Below, piece by piece: positions 48,110 to 58,023 of a stretch of DNA of 64,000 nucleotides (within the stretch, counting starts at the first letter, position 1; every line of letters begins with the position of its first letter). The translations under genes and the position numbers were made by a program. The DNA comes from Chlorobium sp. (GTDB taxonomy: Bacteria > Bacteroidota > Chlorobiia > Chlorobiales > Chlorobiaceae), in assembly GCA_005843825.1 (NCBI GenBank), contig SZXX01000030.1:46917-110916 (forward strand), given 5' to 3'. The notes beneath the pieces are model-generated. The model had not been told where the DNA came from. It searched no databases and worked only from the letters and a program-made list of their open reading frames with translations.

Positions 48110-49312
48110 TTATTTCCCTTGATTGACCTCGCTGAATGTTTTCAGACCAAGGCCATACAGATGAATAAAGCCGGCAGCAGCCTTATGGTTAAAGGTGTCG
48201 GCTTCTGTGTAGGTAGCCAGCTCCTCGTTATAAAGCGAGTAGGGTGAATTTCTTCCAAGAAGCGAAACCCCGCCTTTATACAGCTTCAGGCGTACAAGAC
48301 CTGTAACAGGGTGCTGTGTTTCATTCACAAAGGCGTCAAGAGCCTTTCTCATTGGAGAGAACCAGGTGCCGTTGTAGATAAGGTTGGCATAATCCTGACT
48401 GATATTCTTCTTGTACTGGAATACTGATTTTTCAAGGGTAAGGCGTTCGAGTTCGCGGTGAGCGAAATGAAGGATGGTTGCTGCCGGGGCTTCATAAATT
48501 TCGCGTGATTTGATGCCTACAACACGGTTTTCGATCATGTCAAGCCTACCAATGCCGTTAGCAGCACCGATTTCATTAAGACGGATGATAAGGTCAAGGC
48601 CGCTTAATTTTTTGCCGTCAAGAGAAACAGGAATACCTTTTTCAAACTCGATATCGACAACGGCCGGAGTGTTTGGAGCATTTTCAGGAGAAGTGGTTAT
48701 CTGATAGGCATCTTCAGGTGGCGCAACCATTGGATCTTCAAGGACACCGCACTCGATACTGATTCCCCAGATATTTTCGTCAATGGAGTAAGGGCTCTTT
48801 TTGGTGGCAGAAACGGGAATGTTGTGTTCATTAGCATAGGCAATTTCTGCTTCTCTTGAGGTGAACTCCCATTCCCGCAGGGGAGCCAGCACCTTGAGAT
48901 GCGGGGCAAGTGAAGCGAAGGTCACTTCAAAGCGCACCTGGTCATTGCCTTTACCCGTGCAGCCGTGAGCAAGCATGGTGCACCCTTCGGCGATAGCGGT
49001 ATCAACAATAGCTTTGGCAAGCAGGGGACGTCCAAGTGCTGTTGCAAGCGGGTAAACATCTTCATAGAGAGCTCCTGCCTTGAGTGCACGCCAGATATAT
49101 TCTTCAACAAATTCCTTGCGCAGGTCAACAAACTGGAATTTCGAAGCACCGGTGGATAGAGCCTTCGACTCAAGGTTTTCAATCTCTTTCTGCTGGCCGA
49201 GGTTACCGGTAACGGCAACGATGTCGGCGCCATACTTGTCTTTCAGCCATTTGATCATAATGGAGGTGTCAAGTCCACCGGAATAGGCTATTGCAATTTT
49301 TTCCTTGCTCAT
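48110..49312 (-). CDS. argG: Argininosuccinate synthase
   Basis: Joins citrulline and aspartate with ATP to make argininosuccinate. The 400-residue protein has the PP-loop [15 protein letters not shown] at residues 8-22, [14 protein letters not shown], and the second signature [16 protein letters not shown] near residue 180. It is the last arg gene of the cluster, 17 nt after argR. Confidence 0.96.
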   Translation of the reverse strand: MSKEKIAIAYSGGLDTSIMIKWLKDKYGADIVAVTGNLGQQKEIENLESKALSTGASKFQFVDLRKEFVEEYIWRALKAGALYEDVYPLATALGRPLLAKAIVDTAIAEGCTMLAHGCTGKGNDQVRFEVTFASLAPHLKVLAPLREWEFTSREAEIAYANEHNIPVSATKKSPYSIDENIWGISIECGVLEDPMVAPPEDAYQITTSPENAPNTPAVVDIEFEKGIPVSLDGKKLSGLDLIIRLNEIGAANGIGRLDMIENRVVGIKSREIYEAPAATILHFAHRELERLTLEKSVFQYKKNISQDYANLIYNGTWFSPMRKALDAFVNETQHPVTGLVRLKLYKGGVSLLGRNSPYSLYNEELATYTEADTFNHKAAAGFIHLYGLGLKTFSEVNQGK

Positions 49313-49329
49313 TGTTGTTCTGTGAATTA

Positions 49330-49776
49330 TCAGTTTTTGGAAAGATTTTTATGAATATATGATATCAAAGCCGGAATGTTCTCCACTGAAGTCGGAATAA
49401 GCAGCACCGTATCATCTCCTGCGATAGTCCCGAGAATAAGCGGACTTCTCAGTTGATCAAGATAGGATCCCACACCGTGAGCTCTACCAGGGAGAGTCTT
49501 GATAATCACCGCGGTTTCATTCGAATGAACAGCAAGCACCTCAATGCCGACCAGCCCTTGTATTATACTGCTGGCGTTATCATCAGGAAACCGCAGCCTG
49601 TAGTTTCCGTCTGTTTTTGAGCGCATGATTCCGAGCTCTGCACAGTCACGCGAAAGGGTTGCCTGCGCAACGTTCATTCCTGAGTCACGGAGAAGTTGCA
49701 GAAGGTCGTGCTGATTTCCAACACTATTCTGCTGCAGGATCTCCCTGATCTTTAACTGCCGGGCATGCTTGTTCAT
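49330..49776 (-). CDS. argR: Arginine repressor
   Basis: A 148-residue ArgR/AhrC protein. The N-terminal winged helix-turn-helix is [44 protein letters not shown] (first 50 residues; shown only to mark the HTH). The C-terminal hexamerisation and arginine-binding core has [33 protein letters not shown] and [13 protein letters not shown] with the ligand Asp pair. It binds ARG boxes when arginine is present. It is within the operon it should control, and GGGGAG lies seven bases before the ATG. Confidence 0.95.
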   Translation of the reverse strand: MNKHARQLKIREILQQNSVGNQHDLLQLLRDSGMNVAQATLSRDCAELGIMRSKTDGNYRLRFPDDNASSIIQGLVGIEVLAVHSNETAVIIKTLPGRAHGVGSYLDQLRSPLILGTIAGDDTVLLIPTSVENIPALISYIHKNLSKN

Positions 49777-49791
49777 TCTTACTCCCCTGGT

Positions 49792-50802
49792 TCAGGACCT
49801 GATTTTTTTAGAAGCATTCAGCAACCTGTGGGTCAGATGAAATTTTCTGTACTCTTCATGGTTCAACAGTTTGACCAGAAGTGCTTTCTGGACATGAAGC
49901 CGGTTTTCGGCCTGATCAAGAATAATGGATTGCGAGCCATCCATCACCTCTGAGCTTATTTCCTCACCACGGTGAGCCGGCATGCAGTGCATGACCACTG
50001 CCGTCGGCTTTGCCTTGGCAAGCAGGGAGCTGTTGATCTGAAAAGGAGCGAATATCCTGAGTCGCTCTTCTTTCTCCTGTTCCTGGCCCATACTTGTCCA
50101 AACATCGGTATAGAGCACATCAGCGTCGGTTGCTGCTTCAACAGGGTCGTGGAGAACCTCAATCCTGCTGATTCCATTTTCCCTGGCGGCATCAAGCAGT
50201 CCCTGATCCGGCGTATAGCCTTCAGGACAGGCAAGAACAAAGTGAAAGGGGAGCCGTCCTGCCAGTTCAATCCATGAATTGGCAACATTATTGCCGTCAC
50301 CTACAAATACAACCTTTATATTGTCATGCCACAACGACCGCTCGTAAAGGGTAAAAGCATCGGCAAGCACCTGACACGGATGCGACAGATCGGTCAATGC
50401 ATTGATAACAGGAATAGATGCGTGCTTTGCCATACCCTCAATAATTGCATGCTCATGCAGGCGGGCAACAATGGCGCTGTTATAGCGTGACAGCAGTTTT
50501 GCGACGTCCTCCACAGATTCACGTGAGCCAAGGCCGATTGATTGACCATCGAGGGTAATTGAATAGCCCCCCAGTTCATGAATGCCAAGCTCAAATGAAA
50601 CCCTTGTTCGTAATGAGGGCTTGCTGAAAATCATGGCTACTGTTTTATCGCGAAGCGGCAGAAAGCAGGAAGATCCCTCCTTTCTTTTTTGCTTGATAAA
50701 CAGGGAATAATCGAACAACTCAATAATTTTAGAACCGTCCAGGTGAGAAAATCCGAGAAAATCCCGTTTTCCGAACTCCTGCTTTTTTTGTTCCGCTCCC
50801 AT
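49792..50802 (-). CDS. argF: Ornithine carbamoyltransferase
   Basis: Makes citrulline from ornithine and carbamoyl phosphate. The carbamoyl phosphate site is in FSKPSLRTRVSFELG (SxRTR), then LSHPCQVLADA, and the ornithine loop VMHCMPAHRGEEIS. The MHCMPAHRG form is that of true ornithine enzymes, unlike the acetyl- or succinyl-ornithine transcarbamylases of some Bacteroidota. At 336 residues it is slightly longer than average because of the N-terminal MGAEQKKQEFGKRDFLG. Confidence 0.95.
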   Translation of the reverse strand: MGAEQKKQEFGKRDFLGFSHLDGSKIIELFDYSLFIKQKRKEGSSCFLPLRDKTVAMIFSKPSLRTRVSFELGIHELGGYSITLDGQSIGLGSRESVEDVAKLLSRYNSAIVARLHEHAIIEGMAKHASIPVINALTDLSHPCQVLADAFTLYERSLWHDNIKVVFVGDGNNVANSWIELAGRLPFHFVLACPEGYTPDQGLLDAARENGISRIEVLHDPVEAATDADVLYTDVWTSMGQEQEKEERLRIFAPFQINSSLLAKAKPTAVVMHCMPAHRGEEISSEVMDGSQSIILDQAENRLHVQKALLVKLLNHEEYRKFHLTHRLLNASKKIRS

Positions 50803-50830
50803 TCCGATAACTGTTTTAAGGATTGATTAC

Positions 50831-51724
50831 TTAGTCCTGCTCTGCGATAAACTGGGTGCCGACCCCTTCGTGAGTGAATACTTCAAGCAGAAGCGAATGT
50901 GTTGATTTTCCATCTATAAGATGGATTTTTCCGACTCCGCCATCAAGCGTATGGAAAGCAGAGAGAACTTTAGGGATCATTCCGCCTGAAATAATACCCT
51001 GTTCGATAAAGTTGGCAGCTTCAGCCTTACAGATGGTTTTCAGAATTCTTTCGCCTACATGAATACCCTCTACGTCGCTGACGTAAATAAGCTTTTCAGC
51101 TTTCAATGCGATTGCAATACTGCTGGCAGCGTCGTCGGCATTGATATTATAGATATTACCCTTTTCATCAAAACCGATCGGTGCGATTACAGGAATGAGT
51201 CCTGCGTGGCAGAGCAGATCGATATAGCCGGTATTGATCTGTTCCACCTCTCCCACAAGGCCAAGCGTTTCAGCATTCTGATGCGGAACCGCCCGTATGG
51301 TATCAGCATCCAGGCCGGTAACACCGACAGCTTTGCCGCCATGCTCGCTGATCAGCTGAACAATATCCTGATTAACCTTGCCGGCAAGAGTCATCTGGAT
51401 AACGGAAATCATCTCCTTGTCAGTTACTCGTCTGCCTTGAACAAAGCGCGAGGTAAGGCCAAGTTTCTCTGCAGTCCTCGTTATGGCGTCACCGCCGCCG
51501 TGCACCAGAACAACGTTGATGCCGACCTTGCGCAGCAGCGTCACATTCTGGGCAAACGTGTTCTTGAGGCAGTCATCCTTCATTGCAGAGCCGCCATATT
51601 TGATAACAAAGGTTGTCCCTTCGAACTTGCGGATGTAGGGCAGCGCCTCAATGAGTACCTGCCCAATAGCTGCCTGAGGGGCCTTTCTTACCGATCTAAG
51701 TTCACCACACTCTAAATGTTCCAT
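50831..51724 (-). CDS. argB: Acetylglutamate kinase
   Basis: Phosphorylates N-acetyl-glutamate, the second step of the acetylated arginine route. The 297-residue amino acid kinase has [12 protein letters not shown] (phosphate-binding loop), [55 protein letters not shown], and [26 protein letters not shown]. The N-terminal extension before [14 protein letters not shown] resembles that of hexameric, arginine-inhibited kinases, so feedback inhibition is plausible. Confidence 0.95.
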   Translation of the reverse strand: MEHLECGELRSVRKAPQAAIGQVLIEALPYIRKFEGTTFVIKYGGSAMKDDCLKNTFAQNVTLLRKVGINVVLVHGGGDAITRTAEKLGLTSRFVQGRRVTDKEMISVIQMTLAGKVNQDIVQLISEHGGKAVGVTGLDADTIRAVPHQNAETLGLVGEVEQINTGYIDLLCHAGLIPVIAPIGFDEKGNIYNINADDAASSIAIALKAEKLIYVSDVEGIHVGERILKTICKAEAANFIEQGIISGGMIPKVLSAFHTLDGGVGKIHLIDGKSTHSLLLEVFTHEGVGTQFIAEQD

Positions 51725-51759
51725 TCGACGAAATCTTCACCTGATTTTTAAAGAAAGTT

Positions 51760-53046
51760 TCAGCTTCTATAGCTTCCGTTTATATCAACATATTCCTTGC
51801 TCAAGTCGCAGGTCCATATCCTTGCGCGTCCCGGTCCGCTGCCAAGGCGAAGCGTGACGGCATAGGAGCTTTTAGCCATGATTTCAGATGCCGCCTCTTC
51901 GGAGAAGTCGGCAATAAAGCCAGGCTTTAGAACAATCAGGTCATCGAACGAGAGCTCAAGCTCATCCTGATTGAATACAGCTCCGGAGCGGCCCGCTGCG
52001 GCAACAACTCTTCCCCAGTTGGCATCTTCACCATGAATGGCGGTTTTAACCAGGCTTGACTGGGCGATTGTCCTGGCAGCCAGTTCCGCGTCACTGTTGT
52101 CCGCGGCTCCAAGAACAGTGATCTCAACAAGTTTTGTCGCACCCTCACCGTCAATGACAATCAGCTTTGCAAGAAAGGTCATCAAGGCTTCCAGGGCTTC
52201 AGAAAATAATCTGTAATCCTCGCTGTCAGCGGCTACTTCCGGTCCGGTGGCGCTCGCCAGGATAGTGACCATATCGTTGGTGCTTGTGTCGCCATCGACA
52301 GTAATGGCGTTGAAACTGCTGCTGTTTGCATACCGGAGCGCTTCCTGAAGGAGAGAGGGAGCTATGGCGGCATCAGTGGCAATAAAAGCAAGCATGGTGG
52401 CCATGTTCGGGCAAATCATTCCGGAGCCTTTTGCCAGTCCGCTGAGACGGACATTCCCTTTTGAAAGCCTGACATCCAGCGTGAAAAACTTCGGAAACGT
52501 ATCAGTGGTCATAATGGCCCGAGCCGTCTCAATGACGGAGTTGTGCTGCAGGCTTGAGGGCAGACCAGAAATTCCAGCCAGAACTTTATCCATTGGGAGA
52601 TGCTGGCCGATAACCCCTGTAGAGGCAACCAGAACCTCTTCAGGTTTAATGGAAAGTTCACGGGCTACAGCTTCAGCCATTGCCAGGGCGTCATCCATTC
52701 CCTGAACGCCTGTTGCCGCATTGGCATTACCACTGTTACAGACAATAGCGCGCATGGAGGCAGAAGAGATCTGCATATGTTCGCGCGAAAGCAACACAGG
52801 CGCAGCACAGCACAAGTTAGTGGTAAAGAGAGCTGCAGCACTGCCGGGCGCATCTGTAGTGAGCAGCATAAGGTCTTTACGGTTGCTGTATTTAATTCCG
52901 GCTTCGACAGCGCCCGATGAAAACCCTTTTGGCCAGAATCCATGTTTTCCGCTGTCTTCAGCCGCCATAGGGGTGACCGAGGCAGGCCAGGATGTTACGG
53001 CTGAAAGCTCATGGATGACTTTAAGCCCTTTGTTGAGTTTCTCCAA
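51760..53046 (-). CDS. argJ: Glutamate N-acetyltransferase / ornithine acetyltransferase
   Basis: Recycles the acetyl group from N-acetylornithine to glutamate; many also use acetyl-CoA. The autoprocessing site is in MICPNMATMLAF, where the Thr after NMA becomes the nucleophile of the beta subunit. SFNAITVDGDTSTNDMV and AIHGEDANWGRVVAA are further family motifs. The 428 residues begin with a TTG start in the track; an internal ATG (MAAEDSGKHGFW at 52968) could be the true start because the conserved part begins at GFWPKGFSSG. Confidence 0.94.
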   Translation of the reverse strand: MEKLNKGLKVIHELSAVTSWPASVTPMAAEDSGKHGFWPKGFSSGAVEAGIKYSNRKDLMLLTTDAPGSAAALFTTNLCCAAPVLLSREHMQISSASMRAIVCNSGNANAATGVQGMDDALAMAEAVARELSIKPEEVLVASTGVIGQHLPMDKVLAGISGLPSSLQHNSVIETARAIMTTDTFPKFFTLDVRLSKGNVRLSGLAKGSGMICPNMATMLAFIATDAAIAPSLLQEALRYANSSSFNAITVDGDTSTNDMVTILASATGPEVAADSEDYRLFSEALEALMTFLAKLIVIDGEGATKLVEITVLGAADNSDAELAARTIAQSSLVKTAIHGEDANWGRVVAAAGRSGAVFNQDELELSFDDLIVLKPGFIADFSEEAASEIMAKSSYAVTLRLGSGPGRARIWTCDLSKEYVDINGSYRS

Positions 53047-53092
53047 TGCAGTATAAAGCTATGATTTACTGAGAACCTGGTTATACAATATG

Positions 53093-54127
53093 TTACAGCA
53101 GTCCTGTTGTCTCATCAATGCCAAGCATGATGTTCATGTTCTGTACCGCCTGACCGGAAGCACCCTTCAGAAGGTTGTCGATTGCCGTTACGATGACAAG
53201 CGATCCGCTGGTCGTGGCATGAGCAATATGGATATCGCAATAATTCGTACGATACACATGTTTTACCTCTGTCATGGAATCGCGCACCCTCACAAAAGGC
53301 GCATTGCGGTAGAACTCCCTGTATAGTTCTTTGATCTCATCCATCTCGGCTGGGCTGTCCAGCTGGACATTAAGAACGCTGTAAATACCTCTCACCAGGG
53401 CTCCGATCATGGGCGTAAAGGTAAATTCAAATGATGGGCTGGTGGCCGAAGTGCCTAACGCCTGCATGATTTCAGGAGTGTGCTGATGGACGCCCACCTT
53501 GTAGGCCCTGATATTTTCACTCATCTCTGAAAACGACAGTTCTGTTTTGCTGCTCCGACCGGCTCCCGAAATGCCGGAAGTGGATGTGCAATTAATGGCA
53601 AGGACCTTTTTCGAACTGTCACAGCCGAGAAAGAGAGGAGCAACACCAAGAATTATGCTGCTGGCAAAACAACCTGGATTGCTGATGGCATTGGCACTCT
53701 TTATCTCGTCATGGAAGAGCTCAGGCATGCCGTAAGTCATCACAGCATCGGGTAATTTAGTCTGTTTATAGAATTGCTCATGTTCAAGCACGCTCTTCAG
53801 CCTGAAATCGCCTGAAAGGTCAATAACGGTTTTGCCAGCCTTCAAAAGAGCTGGAACAAGCTGCAGAGCCTCGCCATGGGGGAGCGCAAGGAAATAAATA
53901 TCGCTCTCTGTTTCTCCGCCATAGGGCTTGTAAACCTTGTCGCAGGAAAGGGCGGGGTAGAGCTCTGCAACGGAGGCGCCTGACTGTGAAAAAGCATACA
54001 GCTCATTAAGCTTAACCAGCGGATGACGAAGAAGGAGCCTCGTCAGTTCAGCACCGGAATAGCCTGAAGCTCCGATGATTGAGACTGAATATTTTTTGGT
54101 GCTCCCAAGAGCAATAGAATCGGTCAT
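53093..54127 (-). CDS. argC: N-acetyl-gamma-glutamyl-phosphate reductase
   Basis: NADPH-dependent third step of arginine synthesis. The 344-residue protein has the Rossmann start [29 protein letters not shown], catalytic Cys in [11 protein letters not shown], and the active-site His in [13 protein letters not shown]. It is the first gene of the leftward arg operon. The ARG box at 54246-54263 and a hairpin at 54212-54233 lie in its leader region. argJ follows after 46 nt. Confidence 0.95.
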   Translation of the reverse strand: MTDSIALGSTKKYSVSIIGASGYSGAELTRLLLRHPLVKLNELYAFSQSGASVAELYPALSCDKVYKPYGGETESDIYFLALPHGEALQLVPALLKAGKTVIDLSGDFRLKSVLEHEQFYKQTKLPDAVMTYGMPELFHDEIKSANAISNPGCFASSIILGVAPLFLGCDSSKKVLAINCTSTSGISGAGRSSKTELSFSEMSENIRAYKVGVHQHTPEIMQALGTSATSPSFEFTFTPMIGALVRGIYSVLNVQLDSPAEMDEIKELYREFYRNAPFVRVRDSMTEVKHVYRTNYCDIHIAHATTSGSLVIVTAIDNLLKGASGQAVQNMNIMLGIDETTGLL

Positions 54128-54211
54128 GTCAAGAATATGCTATGAAAAAAAAATTCATTGAAAACGGAAATAACCCGAATCATGTTATAGAGATTCGAGT
54201 CAGTCAAACGT

Positions 54212-54233
54212 GAAATAAGGATGACCTTATTTC
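54212..54233 (-). promoter_or_regulatory. Perfect 9-bp hairpin in the argC leader
   Basis: GAAATAAGG-ATGA-CCTTATTTC is a perfect inverted repeat between the ARG box and argC. It would lie in the 5' leader of the arg mRNA, or serve as a second protein site. No leader peptide with Arg codons is obvious. Confidence 0.5.
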
Positions 54234-54245
54234 TTTTCTTTGCCC

Positions 54246-54263
54246 TATGAATAAATATTCAAT
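54246..54263. promoter_or_regulatory. ARG box (ArgR operator) upstream of argC
   Basis: TATGAATAAATATTCAAT fits the 18-bp ARG box pattern WNTGAATWWWWATTCANW at every position. It lies about 120 nt upstream of the argC start. A weaker half site (TGAAAATAATAA) follows at about 54268, as expected for paired boxes. Since argR is the fifth gene of this operon, autoregulation follows. The remaining gap to 54428 holds no gene. Confidence 0.85.
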
Positions 54264-54428
54264 TCAGTGAAAATAATAAGCTTTTTTTGCGGATTTTCAA
54301 GGAGAGAAATAATTTTTTTCACAATGGTGACATACCTGTAGTTTTTTATGGCAACATCTTTTTTCTTGGTATCTTAGCTGTTGAGTCCCGACCAGACTCC
54401 TTACTCTAATTCCTGAATATGGATTACT

Positions 54429-55331
54429 ATGAATAATCAAGCATATCAGAATGCCCCCGTCAAGGTCATCAATTCTCTCCTGCTTCTTCTCTCCATGCTG
54501 TTTTTGATGAATTGTTCGCAACGGAAGGTCGGTGATAGTGCCAGGAGTGGACAGATGACACTTGCTGTCGACCGGCAGCTTCGGGATATCGCCTCCATTC
54601 AGGTTGAGACCTTTACCCGTTATTATCCGGATGCTGTCATTAAACTCCAGCCTTCCGGTTCCGACATGACCATCAAACATCTTCTTGATCGCAATGTCCG
54701 TGCAGCATTGATCAGCGGTGTACCTGAGGCTGTTGAGGATTCCCTGTTTGCAACAATGCATCATTCGCTCCGCCGGGAACCGGTTGCCCGTGATGCCATT
54801 ATCTGTATTGTCAACCGCATGAATCCGCTCAGCAAGCTCTCACTGAAAGAGCTCAAATCTCTTTTTTCAGGTAAAGAGAGCAGTGGAGTGACTCCTCTTG
54901 TAACAGCAGATGATTACCGGCTGCTCTCGGTTTTTGCAGCAGCGACAGGCTTACATAAAAAAGAGATGAGAGCCGGTGGCTGCACCAGCGAAAATGAGCT
55001 TATCAAAAGGGTTTCCAACGATGACAAGGCAATCGGGCTGCTTTTTCGCTCATCGCTCGATGGTGCGCAGAAGGTCGGGAATGGTCAAAAGGATGTCAGA
55101 GTCATTCCTCTGTATAAAGAGGCCGACGGATCATCACCCATCGAGCCCACGCAGCAAAATATTTTCGAAGGCCGCTATCCGCTTGTTACGACTGTTTACT
55201 ATGTGTATTATGCTGGAGATGCCTTGGCTGCCGGGTTTGGCTCCTGGCTAAGCACTACAGGGCAGAAAGCATTTGAAAAAAGCTATCTCGCCCCATACAG
55301 GGCGTTTACGCGGACTATTATTTTGAAATAA
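54429..55331 (+). CDS. PstS-like phosphate-binding lipoprotein
   Basis: A 300-residue periplasmic binding protein of the PstS-like superfamily. The lipoprotein signal VINSLLLLLSMLFLMNC places the lipidated Cys near residue 29. Family segments are VETFTRYYPDAVIKLQPSGSDMTIKHLL (usually the oxyanion loop region), VARDAIICIVNRMNPLSKLSLKELKSLFSGK (a hallmark of PBP-like phosphate binders) and YPLVTTVYYVYY. There is no pst permease here. Instead a diguanylate cyclase starts 4 nt downstream, so it may serve as a periplasmic sensor component rather than a transporter part. Confidence 0.85.
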   Translation: MNNQAYQNAPVKVINSLLLLLSMLFLMNCSQRKVGDSARSGQMTLAVDRQLRDIASIQVETFTRYYPDAVIKLQPSGSDMTIKHLLDRNVRAALISGVPEAVEDSLFATMHHSLRREPVARDAIICIVNRMNPLSKLSLKELKSLFSGKESSGVTPLVTADDYRLLSVFAAATGLHKKEMRAGGCTSENELIKRVSNDDKAIGLLFRSSLDGAQKVGNGQKDVRVIPLYKEADGSSPIEPTQQNIFEGRYPLVTTVYYVYYAGDALAAGFGSWLSTTGQKAFEKSYLAPYRAFTRTIILK

Positions 55332-55335
55332 TTCT

Positions 55336-56628
55336 ATGGATGTTCTTCGCTCAATAAAAAAAATATCCTCTTTACAGTCCATTATTTTTACCGGGACAAT
55401 AAGCATTCTGATTGTTATTGCAGGTACGGCTGGTTTTCTCCTTATGCAGAAGGATCTGCTTCAAAAGGTCGAAAAAAAACAGAGTTGTTATCTGGAACTT
55501 GTTGATTTCAGAGGCAGACTGACTGAGTTCGACATCTCCAGACACAGTCAAAACGCCGCGAGAATTAGCGGGGAAGAACACAAACCAAGCAATAGGCAGA
55601 CTGTTGGAGTGCTGCGATTCATGTACGAAAAACTTCTCGTGCAGATGCAGGATGCCGGATTGTACCCGGTGGCCCCGATGCATGCTGACAGGCAGAATTG
55701 GGCAGCAGTACTTACTGGAGAAAACCTTGAACTGTTCAAGTTAGGACTGGAAAACACCATTGACAAAGCAAAGGCAGAGGCGAAAGCTGCCGCTGATGAC
55801 CTCGTAGTTATCAACCGTTTTTTTCTTTTTTTTATTCTTGCAGTGCTTCTCACCTTGAGTATTACCGCAGGGTGGCTTCTTCACAACAATTACAAGCAGA
55901 CACTCCTGCCCCTTGCCCAGATTTCCGGTCAGCTGAAGCTCCTTAACCGGGATTTGCCTGAAAGTATTCACGATACCGCTGTGGAAATTAAAAAGGAGTT
56001 GACCGAAACAGAATACTCCAGCGAAATTACCCAGATTACCAAGTCAATCATGGGTTTTTGTGATGACATCGAACAAAAAAATAAAAAGCTGGATGAGCTT
56101 CACATACGCGACGAAAAGACAAACCTCTATAACTACCGCCACTTTAAGGAACATCTTATTATTGATATTGAACGTGCAAGGCGCCATGGCGACAAAGTTT
56201 CCCTTGCGATGATCGATATCGATCATTTTAAAAACTACAACGATGCCAACGGGCACATTGCGGGTGATCATGCTCTTAAAAGTATTGCAGATCTCATCAT
56301 CAGTCAATGCAGGATATCGGATGTCCCTGCACGGTTTGGGGGTGATGAATTCGCAGTCTTACTGCCGGATACAGATTCCGTAACAGTAAAGGATGTGGCA
56401 GAACGCTTCCGCAAGGTTATCAGTGACGCCCAATTCCCTGATAAACAGCAAAACCTGGCAGGGCGTCTCACAGTCAGCATTGGTATTGCGACATTTCCGT
56501 GTGATGCTCCTGACCGGGAGACACTGATCAACAATGCAGACAGGGCACTGTATATGGCCAAGTCAGCAGGAAGAAATGCCATTGTCACCTTTGCCTCAAT
56601 GAACATTCCCGAAAGCCAGGCAGTATGA
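55336..56628 (+). CDS. Membrane-bound diguanylate cyclase (GGDEF)
   Basis: A 430-residue protein with an N-terminal helix (IIFTGTISILIVIAGTAGFLL, about 15-35), a periplasmic sensor of some 120 residues, and a second helix (FLFFILAVLLTLSITAGWLL, about 161-180). A coiled linker leads to a GGDEF domain (about 265-425). The active site is FGGDEFAVLLPD, and an RxxD inhibitory site (RISD) lies exactly five residues before it. It should therefore make c-di-GMP under product inhibition. It is 4 nt after the PstS-like gene and overlaps the next gene by 4 nt (ATGA). Confidence 0.92.
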   Translation: MDVLRSIKKISSLQSIIFTGTISILIVIAGTAGFLLMQKDLLQKVEKKQSCYLELVDFRGRLTEFDISRHSQNAARISGEEHKPSNRQTVGVLRFMYEKLLVQMQDAGLYPVAPMHADRQNWAAVLTGENLELFKLGLENTIDKAKAEAKAAADDLVVINRFFLFFILAVLLTLSITAGWLLHNNYKQTLLPLAQISGQLKLLNRDLPESIHDTAVEIKKELTETEYSSEITQITKSIMGFCDDIEQKNKKLDELHIRDEKTNLYNYRHFKEHLIIDIERARRHGDKVSLAMIDIDHFKNYNDANGHIAGDHALKSIADLIISQCRISDVPARFGGDEFAVLLPDTDSVTVKDVAERFRKVISDAQFPDKQQNLAGRLTVSIGIATFPCDAPDRETLINNADRALYMAKSAGRNAIVTFASMNIPESQAV

Positions 56629-57905
56629 AACCTGAGTTTTACATTGCAAGGCGCTTTGCATTCAAACAGCGATCAGCTTCAAAACCTACCTTTATTGTTA
56701 TGGTTGCGGTTATAGGTATCGCTGTAGGAACCGCAGCTCTTATACTCACCATGTCCATTGTTCAGGGCTTTGCTGTCAGTGTCGAAAATAAACTGATCAG
56801 CTTCAGCTCTCATCTGCAGGTTCGGTATCCTGAAGAGAAGCTTTTTCAGGAGCGACGTTCTGATCTTTCAAAGATTAAGGATCATGCCAACGTATCGGGC
56901 GCAAGCCCGTTTCTGGAAAAAAGTTTTGTCCTTCGCTGCCGTTCATCGGCTAACGGTGAAGATTATCGGAGCAAGCCGGTTGTCATTAAGGGAATCAGCG
57001 AGCAGCAACAGCAGGTATTTCTGAAAAAATTCCTCAAGAGGGGAATGTTGGTGCCTTTTGAAGAGAAAGAGAAAAATGAAGGAATTGCACTCTATGTTGG
57101 ACAAACACTTGCCGAAAACCTCGGTCTCAGCGTAGGTGCCAAAGTAATGCTTGTCGGACTTGGATCCGAGTCATCCAGTTCAAAACTTATTGCGGGAAAT
57201 AAAAGCATTGTGGATCTCCTCTCTTCCCTTGATCTTGAGGTCGGAGTCATACGGGGAATTTATGATACCGGTCTCCAGGAAGGCTTTGATGATTATGTCG
57301 TACTATCTGATCTCAAACAGCTTCAAAAGCGCTTTAACCCTATGATGATCAGCGGCTATGATGCAAACGTCCGCCAGCTTTCCCAACTTTCAACAACCGT
57401 TAAAGAGGTGACCGCTTCTCTTGGGTTTCCATTTTTCGGGTTTACGGTTTTTGAGCGCTATGCAAACCTCTTTGAATGGCTGAAGCTTCAAAAAAACATA
57501 ACGCCACTGCTTATTGTTACCATTACCATCGTAGCGGTTTTTAACATCATCTCGACGCTTCTTGTGCTGATTATCGAAAAAACACGTGAAATAGGCATGC
57601 TCAGCGCTCTCGGTCTTGAACCCGGTAAAATAAGCAGGGTATTTATGGCACAGGCCTTTCTTATATCACTCTCCGGCGTTGCTGCCGGCAATATTCTTGC
57701 CCTCTCTCTCTCACTCTTTGAATTGAGATTTCATCTCATCACCCTCCCCGAAAAAAGCTACTTCATCAAATATGTGCCACTGCTGATTGATCCCCTCGAT
57801 TATACCCTGGTATCCCTGGCCGTCCTGGCGTTAACCCTTTTGTTTGCCTTCATTCCTGCCCGCATAGCCGCATTCCTGAAGCCCGGAACAGCTCTCAGTA
57901 CCTGA
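56625..57905 (+). CDS. LolC/LolE-type lipoprotein-release permease
   Basis: A 426-residue FtsX-family permease. The N-terminal helix FIVMVAVIGIAVGTAALILTMSIVQGF (about 24-50) with the preceding YIARRFAFKQR is the LolC/E N-terminus. A periplasmic domain (55-280) and three C-terminal helices (ITPLLIVTITIVAVFNIISTLLVLI; VFMAQAFLISLSGVAAGNILALSLS; LVSLAVLALTLLFAFIPARIAA) complete the fold. LolCDE lifts mature lipoproteins from the inner membrane; the LolD ATPase is not here. It overlaps the diguanylate cyclase gene by 4 nt. Confidence 0.88.
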   Translation: MKPEFYIARRFAFKQRSASKPTFIVMVAVIGIAVGTAALILTMSIVQGFAVSVENKLISFSSHLQVRYPEEKLFQERRSDLSKIKDHANVSGASPFLEKSFVLRCRSSANGEDYRSKPVVIKGISEQQQQVFLKKFLKRGMLVPFEEKEKNEGIALYVGQTLAENLGLSVGAKVMLVGLGSESSSSKLIAGNKSIVDLLSSLDLEVGVIRGIYDTGLQEGFDDYVVLSDLKQLQKRFNPMMISGYDANVRQLSQLSTTVKEVTASLGFPFFGFTVFERYANLFEWLKLQKNITPLLIVTITIVAVFNIISTLLVLIIEKTREIGMLSALGLEPGKISRVFMAQAFLISLSGVAAGNILALSLSLFELRFHLITLPEKSYFIKYVPLLIDPLDYTLVSLAVLALTLLFAFIPARIAAFLKPGTALST

Positions 57906-58023
57906 AAAAACGCACCGTTCAATGCTGCGATGCGATGGTACAGGTGACCTGTTTTTGAGTAAGAGTTGGGTATTACCGTTTGAGGGGAATAGCTGCTTCA
58001 AGGGATTTATTTGGATTCAGCTG

